Source: Paraburkholderia phenazinium (GTDB lineage: Bacteria > Pseudomonadota > Gammaproteobacteria > Burkholderiales > Burkholderiaceae). Taken from it: 64,000 nt of DNA. How positions within the stretch are numbered: the first letter of the stretch is position 1; the number at the start of each line of letters is the position of its first letter. Where the stretch lies: assembly GCF_900141745.1 (NCBI RefSeq), contig NZ_FSRM01000001.1:2356001-2420000 (forward strand). Reading direction: 5' to 3'. Below the pieces are notes generated by a model. It searched no databases. It saw nothing but the letters and a program-made list of their open reading frames with translations, and was not told the origin of the DNA. Below are positions 1 through 8,934 of the stretch, piece by piece. The translations under genes and the position numbers were made by a program.

Positions 1-269
1 CGATTGAGCGTGAGGCCGAGCTTGTGCGCGGCGAAGCGCAGCGCATCGCGCGTGATGTTCCAGAACGGTTGATAGCGTGCGCCGGTGGGATCGGCAAGCG
101 TGCGCAACTGGCTGTATTCGATCTGCTTTTGCCGCCATAGCTGCGAGAGCGCATCGCCGTGGCCGGGGAACATTTGCTCCGCCGCAGCGACGACCGAATG
201 CACGTCGAACAGCGTGCCGTAGGCGTCGAAAATGACTGCTTTAGGGGAGAGTGTCGTTGTGGCCGACAT
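1..269 (-). CDS. haloacid dehalogenase, type II (partial, N-terminal part)
   Basis: The minus strand from 269 reads an ATG followed by about 89 codons running off the left edge. Near the N-terminus it carries VIFDAYGTLFDVHS, the motif I of HAD hydrolases with the nucleophilic Asp; the DAYGTLFDVHS form is typical of L-2-haloacid dehalogenases, which hydrolyse short 2-halo acids to 2-hydroxy acids. The following cap-region text (LWRQKQIEYSQLRTL) also matches that family. The catalytic Lys and the acidic motif lie outside the window, so activity cannot be judged. It is divergent from the LysR regulator at 446, a common regulator-target layout. The real substrate may be non-halogenated. Confidence 0.85.
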   Translation of the reverse strand, partial: MSATTTLSPKAVIFDAYGTLFDVHSVVAAAEQMFPGHGDALSQLWRQKQIEYSQLRTLADPTGARYQPFWNITRDALRFAAHKLGLTLN

Positions 270-307
270 TGCCGTGCGCTCCAATTCGAGGTCAAACTGA
301 TTGTATT

Positions 308-345
308 AGTGATGCTCCACGCTTAAAAATAGGCTAAACATCACT
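308..345. promoter_or_regulatory. inverted repeat in the dehalogenase/LysR divergent intergenic region
   Basis: AGTGATG (308-314) is the exact reverse complement of CATCACT (339-345), with 24 AT-rich bases between. It sits about midway between the two divergent starts (269 and 446), where LysR-type regulators usually bind. Binding by the adjacent regulator is inference; seven-base arms can arise by chance. Confidence 0.3.
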
Positions 346-445
346 TGATCTTTTACTTTTACCCACCTAATCTGAATCCCGTTCCTACTTTCGGTGCAAA
401 CGTCGGGGCTCTTGCCCGCATCCGGCGTCCCGCTTCAGCGACTTC

Positions 446-1348
446 ATGGACCGTTTCAAGCAGATCGAGACTTTTGTCACCGTCGCGGCCAAGGGTAGCC
501 TGTCGGCGGCGGCGCAGGCCGAAGGCGTGGCGCCCGCCATCATCGGCCGTCGCATCGATGCGCTCGAAGAGCGGCTGGGCGTGAAACTGCTGGTGCGCAC
601 CACGCGCAAGATCACGCTGACCTTCGAGGGCTCGGCGTTCCTCGAAGACTGCCAGCGAGTCATCAACGATATGCAGAACGCCGAGGCGAGCGTCTCGGCG
701 GGCGGCGTGAAGGCGAGTGGCCACCTGCGCGTATCGGCGCCGGCCGGTTTCGGGCGGCGCCATGTCGCGCCGCTGGTGCCGGCATTTACCGTGGCACATC
801 CCGACGTCTCGATCACACTCGATCTGTCCGACCGGCTGGTGGACCTGGTCAACGAGGGCTTCGATTGCGCAGTGCGGCTGGGGGAGTTGCCGGATTCGTC
901 GCTGGTGTCGCTGCGGCTCGGTGAAAACCGCCGCGTCTGCGTGGCGTCGCCGGCCTATCTGACGCGCCGCGGCGCGCCGCAAAGCCTCGCCGACCTGGTC
1001 CATCACAACTGTCTTGCACTGGGCGCCAGCGCCAACCAGCAGCGCGGCTGGGTGTTCCAGCAGGGCGACAAGGTCGTCTCGATCAAGGTGTCCGGCACGA
1101 TGGAATGCTCCGACGGCGCGGTGCTGCACGAGTGGTGTCTCGAGGGTTATGGGCTGGCGTGGCGTTCGTGGTGGGAAGTGGGCACCGATATCGCGGCCGG
1201 ACGGCTCGTCAGCGTACTCGATGAGTTCGCCGCACCGCCCATCGGTATTCATGCCGTTTTTCCGCAGCGCCGCCATCTCCCGTTGCGGGTGCGGCTGTTC
1301 CTGGACTTTCTTAAACATACCTACGGTCATCCCGGTTATTGGGGGTGA
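446..1348 (+). CDS. LysR-family transcriptional regulator
   Basis: A 300-residue protein, the usual LysR length. Residues about 1-60 form the winged helix-turn-helix (FVTVAAKGSLSAAAQAEG then RRIDALEERLGVKLLVRTTR), followed by the linker helix and a periplasmic-binding-like effector domain to the C-terminus. The sequence style (DRFKQIETFVTVAAKGSLSAAA) resembles the CrgA/AaeR-type subgroup common in Burkholderiales. It is transcribed away from the haloacid dehalogenase at 269, so that gene is the first candidate target, together with autoregulation. No effector can be read from sequence. Two shadow frames overlap it; this frame alone matches a family. Confidence 0.92.
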   Translation: MDRFKQIETFVTVAAKGSLSAAAQAEGVAPAIIGRRIDALEERLGVKLLVRTTRKITLTFEGSAFLEDCQRVINDMQNAEASVSAGGVKASGHLRVSAPAGFGRRHVAPLVPAFTVAHPDVSITLDLSDRLVDLVNEGFDCAVRLGELPDSSLVSLRLGENRRVCVASPAYLTRRGAPQSLADLVHHNCLALGASANQQRGWVFQQGDKVVSIKVSGTMECSDGAVLHEWCLEGYGLAWRSWWEVGTDIAAGRLVSVLDEFAAPPIGIHAVFPQRRHLPLRVRLFLDFLKHTYGHPGYWG

Positions 1349-1593
1349 GGGCGGGGCCGCCATAGACCGGATTGAAGCCCCGCGCGGGTTTCCGATATGC
1401 GGACAGACCCGCAAGCGGGCGTCGTGTCGACTCAGGCGCACTACAATCGATTGGGGCAGCGCGTTTTCCGTTTCGTAAGGTTCGGGTTCGGCCCGGCTTT
1501 CGCTGTCCTGAAGACCTGCTTTGCGGTGGCCGATGCGATGCAATACATTGCCGCCGCTTTGCAGGTCCAGCCGCAGTCGACGACGGAGGCACC

Positions 1594-2028
1594 ATGTTCA
1601 GACACATCCTGGTTCCGACGGATGGTTCAGACTTGTCACGAAAAGCGATCGAAGGCGCAATCGATCTCGCTCAGGCGATCGGCGCGGATGTCACCGCGTA
1701 TGCCTGCTTGCCGCAATATCCCTACTCGCCGTTCTCCGAAGTGGTGATCGAGCCGCCCGGCGATTTCCTGGAGCGCAGCGAGCGCGAAGCGCGCGTGCAT
1801 CTGCGGGAGGTCGAGTGGGCTGGACGCAACGTTGGGGTGATCGTCAGAAGCCTCACCAGCGTGCATCCGGCGCCGTATCTCGGCATCATCGAGGCGGCCG
1901 AAAAGGGTGGTTGCGACGTGATCTTCATGGCTTCGCATGGACGCCGCGGACTCGGCAGCCTGTTGATCGGCAGCGAGACGCAGCGGGTGCTCACGCATAC
2001 GAAGATTCCGGTGATCGTGTATCGGTGA
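1594..2028 (+). CDS. universal stress protein, UspA family
   Basis: A 144-residue single-domain Usp protein. It starts FRHILVPTDGSDLSRKAIEG, the classical first strand and loop with the Asp that contacts ATP, and ends with ASHGRRGLGSLLIGS then VLTHTKIPVIVYR, the nucleotide-binding loop (H-G, nine residues, G-S) and last strand. The loop has Ala where the strict motif has the first Gly. I chose the ATG at 1594 because GGAGG lies five bases before it and family similarity begins there; an open frame extends upstream to 1372 without family resemblance. Probably an ATP-binding stress modulator; the specific stimulus is unknown. It stands alone on the plus strand. Confidence 0.9.
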   Translation: MFRHILVPTDGSDLSRKAIEGAIDLAQAIGADVTAYACLPQYPYSPFSEVVIEPPGDFLERSEREARVHLREVEWAGRNVGVIVRSLTSVHPAPYLGIIEAAEKGGCDVIFMASHGRRGLGSLLIGSETQRVLTHTKIPVIVYR

Positions 2029-2043
2029 ACGAACGCGGTTTGG

Positions 2044-2075
2044 AAAAAACGCGCCGGCGGGATGAAGCCGGCGCG
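2044..2075 (-). terminator. Rho-independent terminator, minus strand
   Basis: Nine-base arms CGCGCCGGC (2050-2058) and GCCGGCGCG (2067-2075) enclose an eight-base loop. Read on the minus strand the hairpin is followed by six T (2049-2044). The plus strand has no T run after it, so it stops minus-strand transcription, either from aceA about 270 bases upstream or from a separate small RNA between them. It also lies just past the end of the convergent usp gene. Confidence 0.75.
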
Positions 2076-2345
2076 CTGCCTGCGGCACATCATAGTTAGC
2101 TGTGCCATCTACTTTTCTCTCAGATTCCGCGGTCCGCCCGGGCCCGTCTGGAGACCTTGTGGGTCTCGCTTGCAGGCCTTCTCCGGCTTGACTGTCTCCT
2201 CCCTGATTGCGGTCCTCTGGCGGGACCACTTTTCGGTCTGTCTGCCTGCCTGTCGATTCGCCTGGGCTTTTACTTTCAAGCCCCCGTTTCAAGTTGTTAG
2301 CCGGCACAGACTTGGTTTGAACCATGGTTTGTGCCGACCAACGCC
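2076..2345 (-). other. gene-less structured segment downstream of aceA (possible 3' UTR or small RNA)
   Basis: No protein family is recognisable here. The minus strand is purine-rich and contains several short perfect hairpins: GGGCTT/AAGCCC (2264-2269 with 2278-2283), a GGTCC/GGACC pair near 2211-2227, and GAGACC/GGTCTC (2151-2156 with 2162-2167), then the strong terminator at 2044-2075. The pattern suits a structured RNA or a long processed 3' UTR of aceA. I do not recognise it as a known RNA class. Confidence 0.35.
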
Positions 2346-3653
<1,308 letters not shown>

Positions 3654-3967
3654 GGTTTGCTCCTTGGATTGCCTGGATAGTGGATCGGTGAACTCTTTCT
3701 TCTCGAAGCGCTGTGCCGCGAAGGCGTTTCGTTTCGTGAAGTCTTGTATAAGAGTCTAGGCAAATCGAAGTGCGCGCAATAGATGCACGTCACGTGTTGT
3801 GTGAGATTTTTAATTGTTTAAAATCAATTACTTATTTTGTTTGTTTCGCATTGAGAAACGTGATTTTCCCTGCTGCAACAGCTTCGTTGTGCCACGCAGC
3901 ACGATTTTTTACGAGGCAAAAAAATTTTCCACATCGTGAAATTTTGCGTACGACCAAAATCCGGACG
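3654..3967 (-). promoter_or_regulatory. AT-rich intergenic block upstream of aceA
   Basis: Roughly 3776-3967 is strikingly AT-rich against the GC-rich surroundings, with runs such as TTTTTAATTGTTTAAAATC and AAAAAAATTTTCC. It holds no credible gene. It lies before the aceA start (3653) and after the end of rhlE, so it most likely carries the aceA promoter and operators. A TATACA hexamer on the minus strand near 3746-3751 could be a -10, but I see no well-spaced -35. Confidence 0.4.
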
Positions 3968-3996
3968 AAAAAAAACCGGTGCACGAGCACCGGTTT
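3968..3996 (-). terminator. Rho-independent terminator of rhlE
   Basis: Arms AAACCGGTGC (3973-3982) and GCACCGGTTT (3987-3996) with a four-base loop; on the minus strand the hairpin runs into eight consecutive T (3975-3968). It sits about 50 bases past the rhlE stop codon and closes that transcript. Confidence 0.9.
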
Positions 3997-4048
3997 CGTC
4001 TGGGTTGAGGGCGGCGCATGGCCGTCCATCGCCCATTTAACTACTTAT

Positions 4049-5674
4049 TCAGCTACCACGGCGCGCCGTACGCGGACCGTCGCTGCGGCGTGCGCCGTAG
4101 CCACCGTCACGCGAACCGCCGAAGCCTTCGCGCGAACCGCCGCCGGCCGACTTGCCGGCCCAGCCGCCGCCATTGCCGCCACCGTTGCCGGTGCGGGCGC
4201 CGCCGCCATTACCGGCCGGCTTGCCCGCACCGCTGCCGCTGCCGAAGCGACGGCCACCGCCGTTGCCACCGCCCGGACGGCCACGGCCGCCAAAGCCAGG
4301 ACGGCCATTGCCCGACGGAGCCGACTTGCGCGGCTCGAAGCCTTCGACGACGTTGACCGCCAGCGGCGTACGCACGAAACGCTCGATGCGCTTCAACGCC
4401 CCTTGTTCCGCGTGATGCACGAGGCTCACGGCGATACCCGAGCGGCCAGCACGGCCGGTACGGCCGATACGGTGCACGTAGTCTTCAGCAAACTTCGGCA
4501 GGTCGTAGTTGAACACGTGCGTGATGCCGGGGATGTCGATACCGCGAGCCGCGACGTCAGTTGCGACCAGCACGCGCACACGACGCTCGCGCAGGGCTTT
4601 GATCGTGCGGTTACGTGCGCCTTGCGGCAGATCGCCGTGCAGTGCAGCCGATTCGAAGCCAGCGTCGGCAAGACGGCCAGCCAGTTGGTCGGCGTCCATC
4701 TTGGTTGCCGTGAAAACGATAGCCTGGTCGAGGCCGGAGTCGCGCAGCAGATGGTCGAGCAGACGGTCCTTGTGATCGCGGTCGTCGACGTAGTGAACGG
4801 TTTGCGCGATGTTGGTGCGCTGCTCCATACGCTGGACGATCTCGATACGCTCCGGGTCCTTCAGCAGGCGGCCGGTCAGCGAAGTGATCTTGCCGTCGAG
4901 CGTGGCCGAGAACAGCATGGTCTGGCGCGAAGCCGGCGTAGCGGCAACGATCGTTTCGATGTCTTCGATGAAGCCCATGTCGAGCATGCGGTCAGCTTCG
5001 TCGAGCACGAGGATCTGCAGTTGCGACAGATCGATACGGCCGCGTTCCAGGTGGTCGATCAGACGGCCCGGCGTAGCAACCAGAATTTCCGGGTTCTTCG
5101 CCAGCAGCATCAGCTGCTGGCCATAAGCGACGCCACCGAGAATGCTGACGGTGCGCAGGCGCTTCAGGTGCTTGCCATAGTTGGCAGCGGCGGTGGTGAC
5201 CTGCATTGCGAGTTCGCGGGTCGGCGTCAGAACGAGCATGGTCGGACGGGCAACCGGCTGCGGGCGGCGCGTGCGGGCGCCGTCAGCGGGACGCGGTTCA
5301 CGCGGCTGGCTGGCTTGCGCCTTTTGCAGTTGCGAGAAACGCTCGATGGCGGGCAGCATGAACGCGGCGGTCTTGCCCGAGCCGGTCGGGCTCGAGACCA
5401 TCAGATCGCGGCCGGCGATGCCAGCGGGGATCGCGCGTTGCTGAACCGGGGTCGGGGTTTGGTAGCCAGCGGCGGTCAGTGCGGAGACGACGTCCGGGGA
5501 CAGACCGAGCGACGCGAACGACGGGCCGGCCGGTGCTGCGGTTTCGGCTGCGACGGCTTCCGGCGCTGCAGCAACGGCTGCGGCTTGTGCGGGTGCTGCG
5601 TCACTGGCGGCGAGACCGAGGGCTTGGTCGGCGATGGCGTTCAACGGGCTGCTGGGGGTATTGCTCGAAGTCAT
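4049..5674 (-). CDS. rhlE: DEAD-box ATP-dependent RNA helicase, RhlE type
   Basis: A 541-residue helicase. After an Ala-rich N-terminal lead (about residues 1-50) come the Q motif, Walker A SSPTGSGKT (about 94-102), PTREL, DEAD box VLDEADRMLDMGF, SAT (FSATL) and the helicase C motifs VATDVAARGIDIP and HRIGRTGRAG. Residues about 450-541 form a Gly/Arg/Asn-rich tail with repeated GGGNGGG and RG pairs, a typical RNA-binding extension. I start at the ATG at 5674 (AAGGATTCTC before it); the open frame upstream lacks family character. Likely role is ribosome assembly or mRNA remodelling, often cold-related. The 417-base upstream gap suggests a long leader. Confidence 0.93.
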   Translation of the reverse strand: MTSSNTPSSPLNAIADQALGLAASDAAPAQAAAVAAAPEAVAAETAAPAGPSFASLGLSPDVVSALTAAGYQTPTPVQQRAIPAGIAGRDLMVSSPTGSGKTAAFMLPAIERFSQLQKAQASQPREPRPADGARTRRPQPVARPTMLVLTPTRELAMQVTTAAANYGKHLKRLRTVSILGGVAYGQQLMLLAKNPEILVATPGRLIDHLERGRIDLSQLQILVLDEADRMLDMGFIEDIETIVAATPASRQTMLFSATLDGKITSLTGRLLKDPERIEIVQRMEQRTNIAQTVHYVDDRDHKDRLLDHLLRDSGLDQAIVFTATKMDADQLAGRLADAGFESAALHGDLPQGARNRTIKALRERRVRVLVATDVAARGIDIPGITHVFNYDLPKFAEDYVHRIGRTGRAGRSGIAVSLVHHAEQGALKRIERFVRTPLAVNVVEGFEPRKSAPSGNGRPGFGGRGRPGGGNGGGRRFGSGSGAGKPAGNGGGARTGNGGGNGGGWAGKSAGGGSREGFGGSRDGGYGARRSDGPRTARRGS

Positions 5675-6091
5675 GAGAATCCTTGAAACGATCCTGGGTG
5701 ATGCACGGAATAAATACGTCGGCGCCAATCGGCATACCCAAGTCGTCGGATTCAGCGAGCAAAGAAGCAGCGAGCAAATCGAAAAACGGGGGCAGCTCGC
5801 GACAATGAAGGCGAGCTTTTCGTTAGAAGCTGTATCGGTTGCGACATGCCAACACGGCGTGCCGCCAGCCTGGTACATGATCGCCCGTAGGGGGCTAGGC
5901 AGGAGGGGACAGGTTCTAAACTGGATTGGAGCAAAACGCTACGAGGCGCTGCGCCGCAAAGGCCGCTGGAGAAAGCCGGGCAAAGCAGTGAAGCGCAGGC
6001 AGGATTGTAACGGCTTTTGCTGCACTGCGCCACATGTTTAAGACATTTCCGTGAAGGAAAGCGGCGGTTCTACCTAAACTGGCGGCCGCTC
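5675..6091 (-). promoter_or_regulatory. long rhlE upstream region with candidate promoter
   Basis: No gene is supported in these 417 bases. On the minus strand a TACAAT hexamer lies at 6009-6004 and GTGGCG about 18 bases before it. If this is the rhlE promoter the leader would be about 320 nt long. The next gene upstream, the acyl-CoA-binding protein, is on the same strand, so read-through is also possible. Confidence 0.3.
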
Positions 6092-6361
6092 TCAGGCCGA
6101 GGCGCCGCTTTTCAGCGATTCGACCAGTTCGACGTACTGCTGCTTGGCGGTGTCCTGTGCCGTGCCTTTCAGCGCGGCCCATGCGTCGTACTTGTATTTG
6201 CCGACGATATCGGTGAAGCCCGGCTTGTCGCCCTGCACATCGCCCTTGGTGGCCTGCTTGTAGAGCGCGTACAGGCGCAGCAGCGTCAGGTTGCCCGGAC
6301 GTTCCGGCAGTTGTTGCACTTCTTCGTGGGCTTTCGCGAATTGCGCGTCGACGTCGCTCAT
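6092..6361 (-). CDS. acyl-CoA-binding protein
   Basis: An 89-residue protein, the size of a single ACBP domain. It carries the ligand-contact segments LYALYKQATKGD and KYKYDAWAALKG, with the YKQAT and K-x-x-AW signatures that bind the CoA phosphate and adenine. It should hold medium- and long-chain acyl-CoA esters in the cytosol. ACBPs are mostly eukaryotic but occur in several proteobacteria, including Burkholderia. It lies on the same strand as rhlE but with a 417-base gap, and is divergent from tsaB. Confidence 0.95.
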   Translation of the reverse strand: MSDVDAQFAKAHEEVQQLPERPGNLTLLRLYALYKQATKGDVQGDKPGFTDIVGKYKYDAWAALKGTAQDTAKQQYVELVESLKSGASA

Positions 6362-6545
6362 GTGTTTCTCCGTGGCAAATTCAAGATGGGCCGACGATCA
6401 TAACAAGCGACCTCGCCCGGTGCATCGAACGAAGCTCGAACGATTACTCCAAACGGCGTGGCGAGCGGGGCGCTTCGCGCAAGCCTATGCGCCGTTCTGC
6501 GCGGCTGCGTGCACGCTGCCTGTCCGGCAACTGGGGACGTCGCAT

Positions 6546-6551
6546 TACAAT
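6546..6551 (+). promoter_or_regulatory. candidate -10 box directly before tsaB
   Basis: TACAAT lies seven bases before the tsaB ATG (6559). A start site at the normal distance would fall at or next to the ATG, giving a leaderless or nearly leaderless message. There is no purine-rich ribosome-binding site before the ATG, which fits. No good -35 is visible (TGTCCG region only). Confidence 0.35.
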
Positions 6552-6558
6552 AGCGGTC

Positions 6559-7422
6559 ATGACCCGAACTGTGCTGCTTGCCCTCGATACGTCGACCGAA
6601 TTCTGCTCGGTCGCGCTTCTGTCCGCCGCCGTCGACGCGGCGGGCGCCTCCGCCTCCGAACCGCGCACGTGGGTGCGTCATGAGGCGACCGGTGCGGTGT
6701 CCAGCACGCGCCTGTTGCCCGCAATCCGCGAACTGTTCGACGAAGCCGGCCTCAAGCTCGCTGATTGCGACGCGATTGCCTTCGGGGCGGGGCCTGGATC
6801 GTTCACGGGCCTGCGGACCGCGACCGGTGTTGCCCAGGGGCTCGCTTTCGGCCTGAATTGCCCGGTGGTGCCAATCGGTACGCTGCTCGCCTGCGCCGAG
6901 AGCGCGCGTTTGCGCGATCCGTCCGTCAAGCGGGTGCTGGCGGCGCTCGACGCCCGCATGGACGAGGTGTATTGGGCCGATTACGCATGGGATGACGCAC
7001 AAGGCGAATGGCGCACCGTCCAGCCGGCGTCACTTGATGCGCCGGACCGCCTGAGCTTGCCCGATGCGCCGTTTACGCTTGTGGGTAACGCTGCCGCAGC
7101 ATTCGGCGCGCGCCTTGTGGCCACAACGGTGGCGCAGGTGATCGACGGTGACGCGCTCCCGCATGCGTTGCCGCTCGCGTTCGCGGCGCTGCGCGCGCTG
7201 CGCGCCGGCCGTACGGTTCCGGCAGAGCTTGCCGCGCCCGAGTATGTGCGAAACAAGGTTGCGCAGACTACGGCAGAACGGATGGCGGATAAGGCTGAGA
7301 AAGCGGCCAAGGCGGAACAGGCGGCGGAACAGGCTGCGAAACATACGGCGCCTCAGGCAGCGGATCAGTCAGCCAACCAGGCATCTCCACACCCGGCATC
7401 GCAAGGCGAGGGCGGACGATGA
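6559..7422 (+). CDS. tsaB: tRNA threonylcarbamoyladenosine biosynthesis protein TsaB
   Basis: A 287-residue member of the ASKHA fold family. LLALDTSTEFCSVALL is the N-terminal phosphate-loop segment and FGAGPGSFTGLRTATGVAQGL the diagnostic TsaB block. TsaB pairs with TsaD and TsaE to make t6A at position 37 of ANN-decoding tRNAs. The core ends near residue 235; the rest is an Ala/Lys/Gln/His-rich, low-complexity tail beyond the usual ~230 residues. The ATG at 6559 starts the family match and lacks a ribosome-binding site. The stop overlaps the rimI start by four bases (ATGA), so translation is probably coupled. Confidence 0.95.
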   Translation: MTRTVLLALDTSTEFCSVALLSAAVDAAGASASEPRTWVRHEATGAVSSTRLLPAIRELFDEAGLKLADCDAIAFGAGPGSFTGLRTATGVAQGLAFGLNCPVVPIGTLLACAESARLRDPSVKRVLAALDARMDEVYWADYAWDDAQGEWRTVQPASLDAPDRLSLPDAPFTLVGNAAAAFGARLVATTVAQVIDGDALPHALPLAFAALRALRAGRTVPAELAAPEYVRNKVAQTTAERMADKAEKAAKAEQAAEQAAKHTAPQAADQSANQASPHPASQGEGGR

Positions 7423-7913
7423 GCGGCGTGTTGCTGGCGGACCGCTACATGTCGCCAATGACCGAAGGCGATCTCGACGAGGTCGCTATCATCGAAAAGG
7501 CGGCGTACGAATTTCCATGGAGCCGCGGCAATTTTGAAGATTCGCTGCGCAACGGCTATTTCGGCGTGTGCCTGCGTCATGTCACGGGTAGCCTGATCGG
7601 CTACTGCGTGCTGATGCCGGTGGTCGACGAGATGCATCTGCTGAATCTGTGCGTGGCGCCCGCCGCGCAAGGTGTGGGCGCGGGCCTGTCGCTGCTGCGC
7701 GAAGCGGTGCGTATCACGCGCAACGAAAAACTTGACGGGCTGCTGCTCGAAGTGCGGCCTTCGAACCACCGGGCTATCCGGCTCTATGAACGCTTCGGCT
7801 TCGCTTCGATCGGCCGTCGCAAGAACTATTATCCGGCGCGGCATCGCAGCCGGGAGGATGCCATCGTGATGCGTTTTTCTTTTGTCAGGGAGGGCGCAGA
7901 TGGCGCTGCATGA
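7419..7913 (+). CDS. rimI: ribosomal protein S18 alanine N-acetyltransferase (GNAT)
   Basis: A 164-residue GNAT acetyltransferase. The acetyl-CoA loop appears as VAPAAQGVGAGLSLL (Q-x-x-G-x-G/A), followed by LLEVRPSNHRAIRLYERFGF and GRRKNYYP, which are strongly RimI-like. RimI acetylates the N-terminal Ala of S18, and its gene commonly follows tsaB. It overlaps tsaB by four bases and the uracil-DNA glycosylase gene by fourteen, so all three are read from one transcript. Confidence 0.95.
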   Translation: MSGVLLADRYMSPMTEGDLDEVAIIEKAAYEFPWSRGNFEDSLRNGYFGVCLRHVTGSLIGYCVLMPVVDEMHLLNLCVAPAAQGVGAGLSLLREAVRITRNEKLDGLLLEVRPSNHRAIRLYERFGFASIGRRKNYYPARHRSREDAIVMRFSFVREGADGAA

Positions 7914-8934
7914 ATCCGCTTTGGAAGAGTTCGGCCTCGCACCGATGTGGGTGCGTCGCGGAATGGGGCAGGCGAGTGACGGCGAGGCTGCGTCGGCGGC
8001 CGCGGCACCTGAAACTGCAGTTGCAGCGCCTGCTGCAGACGTCGGTAATGTGCCGCAAAGCCTCAGACAGGAGACCGTGCCTGCCGAACGTGTCGAAGTT
8101 GATCAGCGTTCTTCGGTGCGCCAGGACGACCTGCCGCCGCGAGCGCCCGAACGCGGCACGCCCGCCGCGACACCGCGTGCACCCGCTGCGCGTCCCGAAC
8201 AGACTGTACATACCGCCCGCTCCGACGCTGCCTCATCGTCCGCCCCGCCTGACGACGATTTCGCCTGGTTCGACGACCTGCCGAGCCAGCCGCCGTCCGG
8301 GGCGCCCCTGGTACCCGCCGAGGCGCGCGCGAAACCATCGTCGGTCGACTCCCTCGACTGGGATGCGCTCGCCGAACGCGTGGCTGGCTGCCAGCAATGC
8401 CGCTTGTGCGAGAAGCGCACCAACACGGTATTTGGCGTCGGCGATCGCAACGCCGACTGGATGCTGATCGGCGAAGCGCCAGGCGAAAACGAGGATCGTC
8501 AGGGCGAGCCGTTCGTCGGCCAGGCCGGCAAGCTGCTCGACAACATGCTGCGTTCGCTGACGCTCGCGCGTGACACTAACGTCTACATCGCCAACGTGAT
8601 CAAATGCCGGCCGCCCGGCAACCGCAATCCCGAGCCGGACGAGGTTATGCGTTGCGAGCCGTATCTGCAGCGTCAGGTCGCGCTCGTCAAGCCGAAGCTG
8701 ATCGTTGCGCTCGGCCGTTTCGCAGCACAGAGTCTTCTGAAGACCGACGCGAGTATTTCGTCGCTGCGCGGCCGCGTGCATACCTATGAGGGCGTGCCGG
8801 TCATCGTGAGCTATCACCCGGCCTATCTGCTGCGCAGCCTGGCCGACAAGTCGAAGGCGTGGGCCGATCTGTGTCTCGCCCGCGACACGTGGCTCAAGGC
8901 GGCCGAAACGACTGCCAGAACAACGGCCGACTGA
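7900..8934 (+). CDS. uracil-DNA glycosylase, family 4 (4Fe-4S)
   Basis: A 344-residue protein. The catalytic core starts near residue 150 and has GEAPGENEDRQGEPFVG (the uracil-pocket motif of family 4) and SYHPAYLLR near the end. Iron-sulfur ligands fit CxxC in GCQQCRLC plus the cysteines of KCRPPGNRNP and MRCEPYL. It removes uracil from DNA to start base excision repair. About 140 N-terminal residues are Ala/Pro-rich and absent from compact family members (about 200 residues). The ATG at 7900 has AGGGAGGG upstream and lies inside the rimI end. The stop overlaps the next start (TGATG). Confidence 0.93.
   Translation: MALHESALEEFGLAPMWVRRGMGQASDGEAASAAAAPETAVAAPAADVGNVPQSLRQETVPAERVEVDQRSSVRQDDLPPRAPERGTPAATPRAPAARPEQTVHTARSDAASSSAPPDDDFAWFDDLPSQPPSGAPLVPAEARAKPSSVDSLDWDALAERVAGCQQCRLCEKRTNTVFGVGDRNADWMLIGEAPGENEDRQGEPFVGQAGKLLDNMLRSLTLARDTNVYIANVIKCRPPGNRNPEPDEVMRCEPYLQRQVALVKPKLIVALGRFAAQSLLKTDASISSLRGRVHTYEGVPVIVSYHPAYLLRSLADKSKAWADLCLARDTWLKAAETTARTTAD

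Noticed and set aside
1636..2325. 229-residue minus-strand open frame overlapping usp and the aceA downstream segment
   Set aside because: Hydrophilic, no family resemblance, half of it antisense to usp; the upstream half is better explained as structured RNA.
3770..5686. 638-residue plus-strand open frame across rhlE
   Set aside because: Ala/Arg-biased antisense shadow of the helicase gene; no family resemblance and the minus frame has all DEAD-box motifs.
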